Source: Branchiostoma floridae (taxonomy: Eukaryota; Chordata; Leptocardii; Amphioxiformes; Branchiostomatidae). From it: a stretch of 64,000 nt of DNA. Position numbers and translations under genes: made by a program. Below, piece after piece: positions 25,601 through 36,787 of the stretch (position 1 is its first letter; every line of letters starts with the position of its first letter). Under the pieces are notes generated by a model. The model saw only the letters and a list, made by a program, of their open reading frames with translations. It was not told the origin of the DNA and ran no database searches. Location of the stretch: the NCBI RefSeq assembly GCF_000003815.2, contig NC_049980.1, positions 17,463,154-17,527,153 on the forward strand, read 5' to 3'.

Positions 25601-28600
25601 TTTCCCTTCAGCATGATATTGACAACATGGTCGAATGGAGTGTCACATGGATGATGAAATTTAATACCTCTAAATGTAACGTGCTCACTATCTGTAGGTC
25701 TAAAACACCAGTGCTCTATGACTACGAAATTGAGGGACAAGTGCTCTCATCAGTTACGGAATTTAATGACCTAGGTGTAACTATGTCCAACTGCCTATCT
25801 TTTAAGAGTCATATAAAAAACATCACAGCTAGTGCCAACTCGACCCTCGGCTTTATTAAGAGATCTGTTGGTTACCATGCCCCTGCAAATGTTAAGAAAA
25901 TCCTATATATTACACTAGTTAGGCCCAAACTCGAATATTGCTCGTTAATCTGGTCCCCCCACACTCATAACTTAATTACTTCCCTTGAAAAAGTCCAGAG
26001 ACGTGCTACAAAATACATTCTCAACAACCATACAACTGATTACAGGGATAGATTGATCTACTGCCAACTCTTACCTCTATCTTACCGCAGAGAATTATTA
26101 GACTTATCCTTCCTATTTAAATGTTTCTTGGGACAATACGGTATTGACATTCATCAATATATAAGTTTTCCACTCACATCCCTAAGATCCAACTCACAAG
26201 CCAAGCTCCAGCCCCAAAAATGTCTCACCACTACGTTTAAAAACTATTTCTTCCAAAGAATCGTCCACATCTGGAACGCTTTACCCCTCAACATTAGAAC
26301 TCTAAAACTTTCCCCAGTTGTTACAATTAATACCTTTAAGAAAGCAATCCTAGTTCACTATCTCTCTCTTACCAACGACAGATTTAACTCCAACGACGTA
26401 TGTACTTGGGTCACCCACTGTCAGTGTCCCAGTTGTACACCTTTCTAGATATTTCATATTTCATCTTACCATTATTTCTATGATTTATTTCTTTATATTT
26501 GTTATTATTGTATATTTGCTTTTATTGTCGTTGACACAATCATTATTATTTGATTGTACAATTGTTATTATTTGTTATCATTATGATTATTTTTCTATTA
26601 TTGTATAATTTAGTTGCACGGGAGGCAACTAGTAAAGGTTACAAAGTACCTGTTTTTGCCTCCCTACCATTTTGTAAACACATATGGTGAAGTTCAAATA
26701 AATAAAAGCTTGTTACGCACGCTCCAAGTGCTTTTGCCAACTTTACTTAAAAAGCTCCTGTCTTTGTGTCTAGTGACAGTTGCCCTGAAGGTGACCGGAA
26801 ATGACGTCGGGAAGCGGCGTGGCAGTCTCGTGGGACAGTTTCGACGAAGCCTACGACTGAAAAACAGTGAGTCATTATCATCATCATCATCATCGTCAAA
26901 TACATGTTCATGTTGCACAGTGCGCAATGTAGTCTACAACATTCAATGGATCTTTCAGTTGCATTTCTCCCTGAGACATGATTTCAATATGGAAAATTGA
27001 AACATCTTTACAGCTCAAACATCGCATGTATATAAAGTGAAACAAAGAAATTGTGCCCTGTTGTCCAGTGTATAGTTTAGCAGCCTCCCTTTCATCGATC
27101 ATCGGACGACGTTTACTCATATCACTTTGTACTTGTGGCAATTATGTACTTTGTACTTGTGGCAATTAAGTTAGGCAGTTAGGTGTTATATTTACTAAAA
27201 TCGAGACATGCCAACGCAAACTTCGTTGAGACATTGCAAAACGTGACAAATCAGTGAAGTTGGTTGTTTGTGAGTGCAAAATTCACTTTGCTCCTATCTA
27301 AAGGTGCGGACTTCAGCACCGACTTCCGACCCTACACCGTGTCCCCCGCAGACGAGTGCCCTCCCAGTCCGCGATCACAAACGGTGTCCCCAGCTGAGGA
27401 ACAGCCTCGCAGTGCGAGCCCCTCCAAGGACACCATCGGTCAAAGGTCAGGAGAGACCATCTTCGCTCGAAGAAAGGTTGCCCGGATGTTGATTGCCGTG
27501 GTTATCATCTTTGCGGTCTGCTGGGCGCCATCTATGGTCATGAACTTCATGAAAAGGTACCTTCTTTAAATGTGCTTCTTTTTAACTTCCTGATTATGAT
27601 AAACATTGCTATATCAAGAATATTGCAAATATAGAGCGGGAGCAAAAATTTGCAAAAACTCTTATCACAGCATTCATATACATGTGGTTTGTGAGTAAGG
27701 TCGTTCATACACAAGTAGATCAAAGAGATAGTTAATGTATCTTATTTGCCCTATTTGCCCTTATATGACCTGCACCTACTNNNNNNNNNNNNNNNNNNNN
27801 NNNNNNNNNNNNNNNNNNNNNNNNNNNNNNNNNNNNNNNNNNNNNNNNNNNNNNNNNNNNNNNNNNNNNNNNNNNNNNNNCTGATGTCAGTGTGTTGCCA
27901 GGTTGCCGGTACTCTAGATCTTGCAATTGGACGCTATAGGGGATCCTTATACAAAAAAAGACAAGTGTCTGTAGGATACAAGCCTTCTTGAAGTTATTAT
28001 GGTTTGCAGTGTTGGATAAGGTGTCTATCTGTCGTCATGGCAACTTTTGATGAACGTGACATCATATTGTAAAGTTTTTTTACTTCAATATTGTACTATA
28101 GAGGTGTTCATAGATGCAGTAGGAGTATCCTCATTAAAAAAGCTTTAAACAGTGCCGACAGTTACTTCGTTGTCTAACGGTTAGGCTTTTGTTTTGATAT
28201 AGGTCTGTTCTGTGTAATATACTAACCAGCTACTGCCTCTGCGTGCCTGCGAAGCTGGTATGTTGCACAGAAGAGTGGTTGTACCGGCTATATAGAAACA
28301 AATTGAGATATAGCATTCTGCTAGGGATGTGTATTTTAGCACAATAAAGATGTCCAGGAAATCATCCCAACCTCTCTGTCCTGGTTACTAGAGTGCTGGG
28401 ATCGTTTGACGTGACCTATGACCGGGGCGGGCTGTATGCCGCCTACAGCGTCGCCCATTGGCTCATCTACTTCAACAGCGCCATCAACCCTGTCATCTAC
28501 GGCTTTCTGAGCGGTACGTCACCAGTTACCACTGGATTTGAAGGCTCTTACAAGGATACTCTTCTGAAGTGCATATAGAGCCATTGCAAATGAAAACCCA

Positions 28601-29023
28601 TGGATACCCGTGTCATTCATTTCATTCATCAGCCGAAGGTTCCGCTTTGCATTGGTGGTCCCCGATCTAAATTTCTACCTCCTTTAAAGTGTTTCGGAAA
28701 AGATTTTCTTGGCGCAAACATTAGCATAACTGATTTAACTGAGTTTACGATAACTGTTATATATCAATATTTGGCATTTGCCCCTCTCCTCTGCTAACCT
28801 CCAAACGCATTTTGAACTTTCAGAGAAATTTCGGAACGGTTTCCAGGCGTCCCTCGGATGTCCCCAGGCTACCAAGAAGAAGCAGAACTTGATTCGCGAG
28901 GTGACCGTGACCCGACCGACCATCTCCAGAGTCATAACCACTAAGACCACCAGTACGGCCGATGTCGGCTCTAGACTGGAATCCATCCGGCAATATCCTT
29001 TCTTTACTGAGACAGTCGTGTAA
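13484..29023 (+). CDS. Orexin/hypocretin-type neuropeptide GPCR, 8 exons
   Basis: Eight exons join in phase to 455 codons: 13484-13646, 20986-21164, 22098-22335, 22632-22757, 26780-26866, 27304-27556, 28392-28513, 28824-29023. This is a class A seven-helix receptor of the plasma membrane. Landmarks: Cys107 at the top of TM3 and Cys188 in ECL2 (CDEHW, characteristic of orexin/allatotropin receptors), ERW at 131-133 in place of DRY, CWAP 337-340 in TM6, NPVIY 381-385 in TM7. The helix 2 stretch MRTVTNYFIANLS..DLLVT and IVHPLKFKS are close to vertebrate HCRTR; QRFP receptors fit less well at these positions. Expected role: peptide binding and Gq-type signalling (family knowledge). The ATG at 13484 is the first in frame and gives a short acidic N-terminus with one NIT glycosylation site. 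Length fits the family (about 425-445). Confidence 0.88.
14940..15890 (+). mobile_element. 5'-truncated LINE fragment in receptor intron 1
   Basis: 15010-15185 translates, with decay, to the C-terminal region of a LINE reverse transcriptase protein (WGSTYKTTLQPLRLLQKRF, then RTTTGSHFLTHSAPLFTKLR). An AT-rich 3' UTR follows, with 'gttgctaggagggggttcctattagcc' and a simple tail containing AATAAAAAATCAATCAATT near 15865-15890. It is truncated at the 5' end as usual for target-primed insertion and has several stops. The organisation is similar to the end of the LINE at 23376-26705. Confidence 0.6.
18458..18691. mobile_element. MITE with imperfect inverted ends, receptor intron 1
   Basis: Both ends begin CTAAAG. 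The left arm at 18480-18510 (CTTGCGTCACGATTGCGTC...) matches the reverse complement of 18653-18682 (CTTGCGTCAAGTTTGCGTT...) with few differences. The body is AT-rich and non-coding. A related terminus, AAGGTGGCATCTCACTGCAC, occurs at about 19217. Confidence 0.5.
19690..20520 (+). repeat. Family A repeat, divergent copy in receptor intron 1
   Basis: Shares the 'aatgatatttggcaggtggatag', 'gaggataactcaagcag' and octamer blocks (ATGCAAAT at about 20103 and 20453, ATTTGCAT at about 20468) with other copies but is more decayed. It lies about 500 bases upstream of receptor exon 2. Confidence 0.45.
20986..21164 (+). CDS. Receptor exon 2: ICL1, TM2, ECL1, start of TM3
   Basis: Acceptor catag|TTTGTG, donor gcag|GTAAGT. 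Encodes VCVVVARNSHMRTVTNYF, TM2 with DLLVTIICLPP, the ECL1 ETWFFGE block and the conserved TM3 Cys. Ends at a codon boundary. Confidence 0.88.
22098..22335 (+). CDS. Receptor exon 3: TM3, TM4, ECL2
   Basis: Acceptor cttag|ATGGTG. Begins with the SVSVSVLTL stretch of TM3, then ERWYAIVHPLKFKS, TM4, and ECL2 with the disulfide Cys in CDEHW. The donor is cag|GTTGTT, weaker than consensus but required by phase. Confidence 0.87.
22632..22757 (+). CDS. Receptor exon 4: end of ECL2 and TM5
   Basis: Acceptor tttag|AG, donor c|GTGAGT. Encodes ENTFYGQIYHS and TM5 with the conserved Pro, ending at WKLWSNQIS as in orexin receptors. Confidence 0.86.
23376..24305 (+). CDS. LINE apurinic-type endonuclease domain
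   Basis: Open from 23376 (after TGA) to TGA at 24303. Motifs of the exonuclease-endonuclease-phosphatase fold appear in order: LYMNGRSI (catalytic Asn), VTETWL (Glu), GGGILLAV, LLGDLNLPNIDW (Asp/Asn) and the terminal TDHTIL (Asp/His). It nicks target DNA for reverse transcription (family knowledge). Continuity with the RT frame is lost within an A7 run near 24288, where a single base would restore one polyprotein. Confidence 0.8.
   Translation, partial: LIQHTRSTHGKTDERLSIGNISLSSRTLRSVSSSAAPPLHRDDNSKDRKELHKVDSASQIKVLYMNGRSIKSVNSRRNKLVLFQNLVESNQPSLVAVTETWLTPSIKDDELLPKRYLLYRKDRCTVIPGKIGGGILLAVNGNILSRRRSDIEPVDEILVCEMLTEKQGKIGIILFYRPPNGDLLAFTNNLQYTLRLADQEYNKVVLLGDLNLPNIDWCSLIGNSTTENQFCDVLNDFSLTQVNNVTSNSHNHLLDVILTNVPEKCSKVEKVSSDFPTDHTILQFDLNFRTVFRQSNMKRHVYQYKKMQL
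24274..26448 (+). CDS. LINE reverse transcriptase domain
   Basis: About 720 codons with no internal stop. RT blocks in order: [88 protein letters not shown] (without its last residue within 20), catalytic YADD (about 25550), the thumb-like [10 protein letters not shown], then the C-terminal region [23 protein letters not shown]. Catalytic Asp residues are intact. It copies element RNA at the nicked target. The coding start is inside the overlap with the endonuclease frame and is probably not a real initiation site. Confidence 0.85.
   Translation: [724 protein letters not shown]
26780..26866 (+). CDS. Receptor exon 5: intracellular loop 3 (short exon)
   Basis: Acceptor gacag|TTGCC, donor aca|GTGAGT. 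87 nt encoding a basic loop segment (ALKVTGNDVGKRRGSLVG, then FRRSLRLKN). Phases match both neighbours (c+tt before, a+gt after). Skipping it would also keep frame (c+gt), so it could be an alternative exon of ICL3. Confidence 0.65.
27304..27556 (+). CDS. Receptor exon 6: ICL3 and TM6
   Basis: Acceptor taaag|GTGCGG, donor aaaag|GTACC. Encodes a Ser/Pro-rich ICL3 with repeated TVSPA motifs (possible phosphorylation sites), then ARRKVARMLIAVVIIFAVCW and the CWAP proline kink. Confidence 0.86.
27781..27880. other. Assembly gap (100 N)
   Basis: Gap in intron 6 of the receptor gene. Flanking exons are in phase, so no coding loss is implied. Confidence 0.99.
28392..28513 (+). CDS. Receptor exon 7: ECL3 and TM7
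   Basis: Acceptor actag|AGTGCTG, donor gcg|GTACGT. Encodes VLGSFDVTYDRGGLYAAYS and TM7 with HWLIYFNSAINPVIYGFLS, matching the orexin-receptor TM7 pattern. Confidence 0.87.
28824..29023 (+). CDS. Receptor exon 8: helix 8 and C-terminal tail
   Basis: Acceptor ttcag|AGAAATTT. Starts EKFRNGFQAS (helix 8), includes one Cys (palmitoylation candidate), a Lys-rich segment and a Ser/Thr-rich tail ending FFTETVV, stop TAA 29021-29023. The TVV end is a possible class I PDZ ligand. Confidence 0.85.
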
Positions 29024-29376
29024 TTAATTGGCCAGCAATAGTATGAATATTTTTTTCCGTTTGGCAATACATAAAAGGAATACATTGGTCTTGTTACCAA
29101 TAAGGGAGCGTTTCAAAATCCCTTTATATCCCTTCAATATATATTACAACCATAGCGTATATTTAAATCCCTCTTACACGGTTGCTTTTGTGCTTAGCTT
29201 AAGACTGTACTACAGCTTAAGACTGTTCTACCTTAATGTTACGCATATTACCGCAAATATGTTAAGAAATCATGTCCCAGTCCCACCAAGTGCACGTAAC
29301 TCTATATAGTTTAAAAACGATAATCTGCTTCCAGTGAGTCAAATACCCGTTTATGGCCCAAAGATGCCAATAGAGC

Positions 29377-29426
29377 CCATTAATGGTTACTAGTGTCATT
29401 ACCATTAATGGTCACTAGTGTCATTA
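29377..29426 (+). repeat. 25-bp tandem duplication
   Basis: Two adjacent copies of a 25-base unit (CCATTAATGGTTACTAGTGT + CATTA), differing at one base. Each contains the palindromes CATTAATG and ACTAGT. Confidence 0.7.
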
Positions 29427-29571
29427 ATATTACTATCTTGACCTATAATAGTAGTAGTAGTCCACTGTGTTCTGCTGCTGTAGTGGTTTTGGCAATCTAC
29501 AGCTGCCATTAATCTGACCTATAGAACATACAAATCAGCAAGGAGATTTTCAAATTATTCTCAGCAGTTAA

Positions 29572-29577
29572 AATAAA
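29572..29577 (+). terminator. Candidate poly(A) signal of receptor gene
   Basis: AATAAA 549 bases after the stop codon. It is the first canonical hexamer I notice downstream; not otherwise supported. Confidence 0.35.
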
Positions 29578-32148
<2,571 letters not shown>

Positions 32149-32179
32149 CCAAGGAGGTTATATCACATAACCTCCTTGG
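32149..32179. repeat. Perfect 13-bp hairpin
   Basis: CCAAGGAGGTTAT at 32149-32161 is the exact reverse complement of ATAACCTCCTTGG at 32167-32179, with loop ATCAC. The word AACCTCC also appears in family A termini, so this may be a relic of such an end. Confidence 0.7.
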
Positions 32180-32354
32180 TATCACGGTTGCCGTGGTCCG
32201 TGCTTTTCCTGTCTTATTTCGATAGAATAGATGTCACTATAGGACATGGACATAATGTGGTGGAATATGCTAGTATAATTGTTATGTATTTAAGCATGAA
32301 AACCTGCAAAAGGGTCGTTAACTGAATGTCTGTATCATAATTGCTTGTCTCTAA

Positions 32355-33125
32355 AGCGCATGGCCATGGGTTACGCATATAGCCGAACATGGCCCCCAGA
32401 CCTCCCCCAACCATGGAGCTAGGTCGGCTGTGATTGGCTGGTGGTGGTCGGCATGGTTGGTTGGTGTTTGGCTGTGCCAGCCAAATGTTTAGAAATGTTG
32501 AATGCCTTGAATGCATCGGCTGTTACTTAACTTGTGTTCTGGAGTGAGTCAGCAGTCAAATTTGCTCCCAATCCCAACCATTACATACAAGTTCAAAGCC
32601 TACCTATAACTCGCCCAAAATCCTTTAAAAAATCCTTGTTGATTCATTCCCAACCAAGGTGACTAAAACCACAGCGTGTGCCAACTACCCCAGAGCTTCA
32701 CCCAGCCGATACCCAACTAAAAAAACACAGAAAAACCATAGAAACCTAACTGTGATCCCGATTTGGTCTCTCGATGATGTTTATAACAAAAAATATGATC
32801 CGGATTATTTAGCTTAAAAACGAAAAGTACATCTCTTCCACCGTGTCTGATAGATGGATTACTCATTTAGGCTCGTATTAAAGAGGGTTGTCAATCGGTT
32901 GTCGGGGCTAGAGCTCGGGATGGTTGCCCTCAATGCTATGTTATACAGCATTCGGGGCACGGTCGGGAGTAAGTCATTTATCGGTTAGGAAATGATTGGG
33001 GCATTGTTAGGACATTTTCGGTACATGGCTGGCGCTAAAAGACAAGCGCGGTCTAAAACTGGTCAGACTGCTCCCGAACTTCCGCCAGCCATGGTTGATC
33101 GGTGGTCGGTTATGTGTAACCGTGG
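32355..33125. mobile_element. Possible MITE with imperfect inverted ends
   Basis: The left end CATGGGTTACGCATATAGCC resembles the reverse complement of the right end GGTTATGTGTAACCGTGG. The sequence inside is more GC-rich than the flanks near both ends. No ORF, target duplication not evident. Confidence 0.3.
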
Positions 33126-33201
33126 CTTAAGTGTATTCGTGCAGTGCGTGACAATGCAACAATAGTGTGGTACTTTGCTGTGTATTTGCATACCAAGTAA
33201 A

Positions 33202-33413
33202 TACTGTAAATGCAGAAATGTTCGCGGTGGATTGATGTTCGCGGTTTTCGCGGTGACCACTTCACCGCGAACATAAAACCACCGAGAACATTTTTCTATT
33301 ATGGTATTAGATTGCAGTCTATGGTGTTACCGCGAACTTAAATCCACCGCGAAAAGTCCTTTTCCCCGCTACCGCGAAATTAAATCCCCGCGAACTTTAA
33401 TGCATTTACAGTA
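33202..33413. mobile_element. 212-bp MITE with perfect 13-bp terminal inverted repeats
   Basis: TACTGTAAATGCA (33202-33214) and TGCATTTACAGTA (33401-33413) are exact reverse complements. If the outer TA is the target duplication, the element is CTGTAAATGCA...TGCATTTACAG. Inside are many short GTTCGCGG / CCGCGAAC words arranged in inverted fashion, so the whole element can fold. Non-coding, hence non-autonomous. Confidence 0.75.
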
Positions 33414-34800
33414 TATTGTGCATTTCAGCTTTCAAGCATTGTATTTCGTATAACAGTACTAGTGTAATGTTTCATTGATGTTCAGTGGTCTGGTAAAGCC
33501 ATGTGAACCACGAGAATGAAATGTAGAGCTATTGTACTGATTGTAATCATATGTGCGTACGTGAAGATCGGCTACTAAACGTTGTTAACTTAAGTCATCA
33601 AGACCAGAGGAAATCCGAAACAGAAGCCACGAAAATATCACAAATGTATGTAAATCACCTTACGTGTATGAGTGGTTGTCAAGAAAAGATTGTGACCGTA
33701 AGATAAATGTAAGATGCCAATGATCTGAATAAATTACCAAGTCTAAAAGTTTGATTTCGTCTCGTGGTTGTGATTATATCTTAAGTGGGATAATATGTCG
33801 TCACTATGCATATTAACACACTTTTAGAATTAAGCTGATAATATTTACGATGAATCAATAATTTGCAAACAACATGGATGCTTGCCAAAAAGGCGCATAC
33901 TTTAAAGGGATAAGTGACAAAAACATATAAATACAAGTGGCTCCCGCGTAGACTCAGGGTTTTAAATTCTACAACTTTTATGTTTATCAACTTCCGAGAA
34001 CCACAGATTCAGATCTACGTATTGGTGCCCTGGCTGATGATTCTAGTCACAGAAACGCACAGCTCTGATGACTTCACATGACTGCATCAAACTTTCACTA
34101 TTTTTCTTGCCTTCTTAAGATTTCTGATATGTTCAAGCGGTGACTCAACAAATAACTACGGCGTGGTACAAAGGCGTCTTGAGTCAAAATACCTTGCAAT
34201 GATTCATGGGCAGATCTCAGTTCTAGATAGGTCACGTTTTACCCCATAAATTTGTCTCTGTTTTGTTTACAAATTCTCCAAATCTAGCCATGTGGTACCT
34301 TGAAGAATGGTGTCTGTCAACAACAGTTGAAATTTAATAAACTGGAAATAGCTTGCCTTTGTTTGTCAGCAGGAAGCTGGTCCTTGAGAACTAAAGCTTG
34401 TTTATCTTGCTTTCAACTGAAAACACATCCTACACACTGGGTGAGCACACAGCGCACCTGCCAAGTTCAAGTTCACTGGGCAGCACCTCAAAACGATAGT
34501 ATTGACAGACAGTCACGGGTGGGATGGGCACGACTACCAGCAAAACACTTCTTTCCGATTCCAAGAAAAAAATACAGCTCTACTTGGTGTTGGGTTTTAT
34601 CTCCGAGGCATATTGTGTGTACAATTTGTATTTGGAAGGTAACTAAATGGACATAATTAAACATACATTATGCAAATCAACACAGCATTCTTTTTTGGTT
34701 AAGTTAAAACTTGTTATTTGTGTGAAGCAAATTATCAACTGGTACAATTTATGTCCGCATCGTTAAACGAATTCAACGCGATTAAAAGACAAAAACCTAA

Positions 34801-35082
34801 AACTAGAGTTCGGCGACCTCATACCTCCATTAGAGCTTTTGTAAATTTCATGGATATGACTTAAACATTTACATGATTCATGCATGGTGATGTTCATCAT
34901 TGACTTACGTACACAAGTATGAAATTCCCGTCATTAATCATTAAGCTGTTTCCGCTAGGAGGCCCAAAATCTAATCATTTACAGCCTTTATCACACCCCA
35001 CCAACACACCAGGTATGAAACCAATCCACCCAGCCCTTCTTGAATTATCTGACAGACAGACAGACACGCAGACACACAAAGG
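34801..35082 (-). repeat. Family A repeat, internally deleted copy
   Basis: Begins AACTAGAGTTCGGCGACC like the 10080 copy, then jumps to the 'gctaggaggcccaaaatctaatc' part and ends in a GACAGACAGA run. The middle is deleted. Confidence 0.55.
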
Positions 35083-35089
35083 CTGGTAA

Positions 35090-35866
35090 ACAAGTGTTCG
35101 AAAAACCTCATATCTCCCTAAAATAGTCTGGCTTTGTAAATGACTTCCACAATTACATAATCTATGCTTGGTTATGCACACCTTTAAGTAACTTAGACCG
35201 GTCACAATGTTGATTGTCCAATCATTTAGAAGAACTACCACAAATTTACATTCATCATGCAAATTAGTGCGCTATTTGCATAATTGGTATCTGCTAATGT
35301 TCCACCAGCCACAAACTAAATTTATATATATTACAGGTATTTGAGTCCTATAATTGAAAACACTACAAATATAGATTTTTCTCATTAAATATGTAAATTA
35401 AGTTTTCATAAGTTTGCACTTGATGATGTACATGTGTCTAAGCTACGAATATACCAAACATCATTTAAATCTGCCGTTCCCTTGTTCAGTTATCATCCTT
35501 AGAATTTTTGACAAAAACGCCCATGCAGTTCCAGAGCAACCTGCTAGGGGATCCAAACATAGGCCACATATTCCTTACGTCACACTCTATCTGCCACCAA
35601 AACAAATCAAGACCATAGCACATTCAGGTCAAAAGATACAAAAAACAGAATTTCTGCTGCAGTGTCAAGGTCACATACCAGGGGCGCAAAATTGACCTTG
35701 ACCTTCGTCTTTCTAGCACCTATACCTCCATACCAAATATCATCTTGAGGTATACTGACCACAAACACACAAACACACCCACAGGCACACACACACACAC
35801 AAATATATAACGTTATATCCATTTTTCATGAAGATGAATATAACCCCATGAATATTTCATGGAGTT
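35090..35866 (-). repeat. Family A repeat copy
   Basis: From CAAGTGTTCGAAAAACC to the terminal palindrome CCCCATGAATATTTCATGG (ending about 35866). Contains octamers at 35256 and 35275 and an ACAC run before the terminus. Very similar to 37546-38329. Confidence 0.6.
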
Positions 35867-36604
35867 AAAAAGGTACTATGGACAATGTTGGACGTATGTA
35901 CGTGTATGCCCAGTTTGTGACGGAACTTCTTCTTCCTCGTCGTGTCTTCTTTGTCGTGTCTTCTCCGTCGTCGTGACGGAACTGTTACATTCCTTTACAC
36001 AAAGTCAGGTAAAAACAATTCTATGGTTCACTGATTTCTAGGCCCTGGGTGTGTGCGTGGGTGTCTCTGTGTGTGCTTGTACCTTGCACACTTGTGTGTT
36101 TGCCTCTGTGGTGTGAAAAAAAATTACAATGATTTACGCGGAAGCCATGTCGAAATGATCATAACTTGTAATTATGATTGTAATGGGTGAGGACCATGTT
36201 TTCACTTTGAGCGAGTTTAACTTTGATGTAGTATGTGTCACTTTATGGCAGTTTATCCCAAACAGTGGTCAGTGTTTTTTCAGTCAGAGCTCGAAGATCT
36301 CCGAATGATCCAAGGTCTTCAAAACAACTCTCAGTGAGCTTCCAACCTTCTGAGCGACAGATGGCGTTCGGTAGCTCATTGGTTAACGGTCTCTGCCCTG
36401 TGCAAGCGGGTCCCAGGAAAACCCGGTGTACTTTTAACAAACGGGATGACTAAAGAGTAAGAACCAACCCAGTTCTATACATTAATTTTTTTAAACTTCC
36501 TTGACAAACAAGACCGTCTCTGACAGGACAAAGCTTTATGGATATTGACGAATTCTGCCACGTTGAAAAGTAGAAAAACTGGTTTTGCTGCATTCTCCCG
36601 AAGT

Positions 36605-36787
36605 CTGAAGCGAGACGTGGACTAGACGGGCTCACACCTGCGCACTGGCAGGTGTTTAAACAACGCCGTCTCAGGTACCAGTTACTGACAGCGCCCGGAT
36701 CGGAGGGGGCAGTGCGCTGGGGTTCGAGGGAAGTTTTGACGGGTGAAGAGGACTAAAGTCTACGAAAGAAGGAGTTCTGAAGACAGG
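36605..36787 (+). other. Exon-like GC-rich block with splice donor (unit 1)
   Basis: GC-rich segment ending GAAGACAG|GTGAGC, a strong donor, with no ATG inside. It resembles a 5' untranslated first exon plus promoter-proximal DNA. It is almost identical to 40565-40748, far more conserved than the surrounding duplication. No coding exon can be joined to it from sequence alone. Confidence 0.35.

Larger units (their letters stand above)
23376..26705 (+). mobile_element. Nearly complete LINE (APE endonuclease + RT) in receptor intron 4
   Basis: A non-LTR retrotransposon lies in sense orientation between receptor exons 4 and 5. It has an open endonuclease frame, a reverse transcriptase frame, an AT-rich 3' UTR from 26449, and a simple AAATAAATAAA end at about 26696. 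It belongs to the APE-type LINEs (CR1/L2/Jockey-like); the exact clade is not resolved. A CxxC-containing frame just upstream (about 23350-23375) may be the remains of a 5' ORF. Only one frame break separates EN from RT, so the insertion looks fairly young. Confidence 0.8.

Noticed and set aside
36370-36432. tRNA-like sequence (GTAGCTCATTGGTTAACGGT) in the segmental duplications
   Set aside because: Resembles an A box, but there is no matching B box or cloverleaf; all three copies are equally degenerate.
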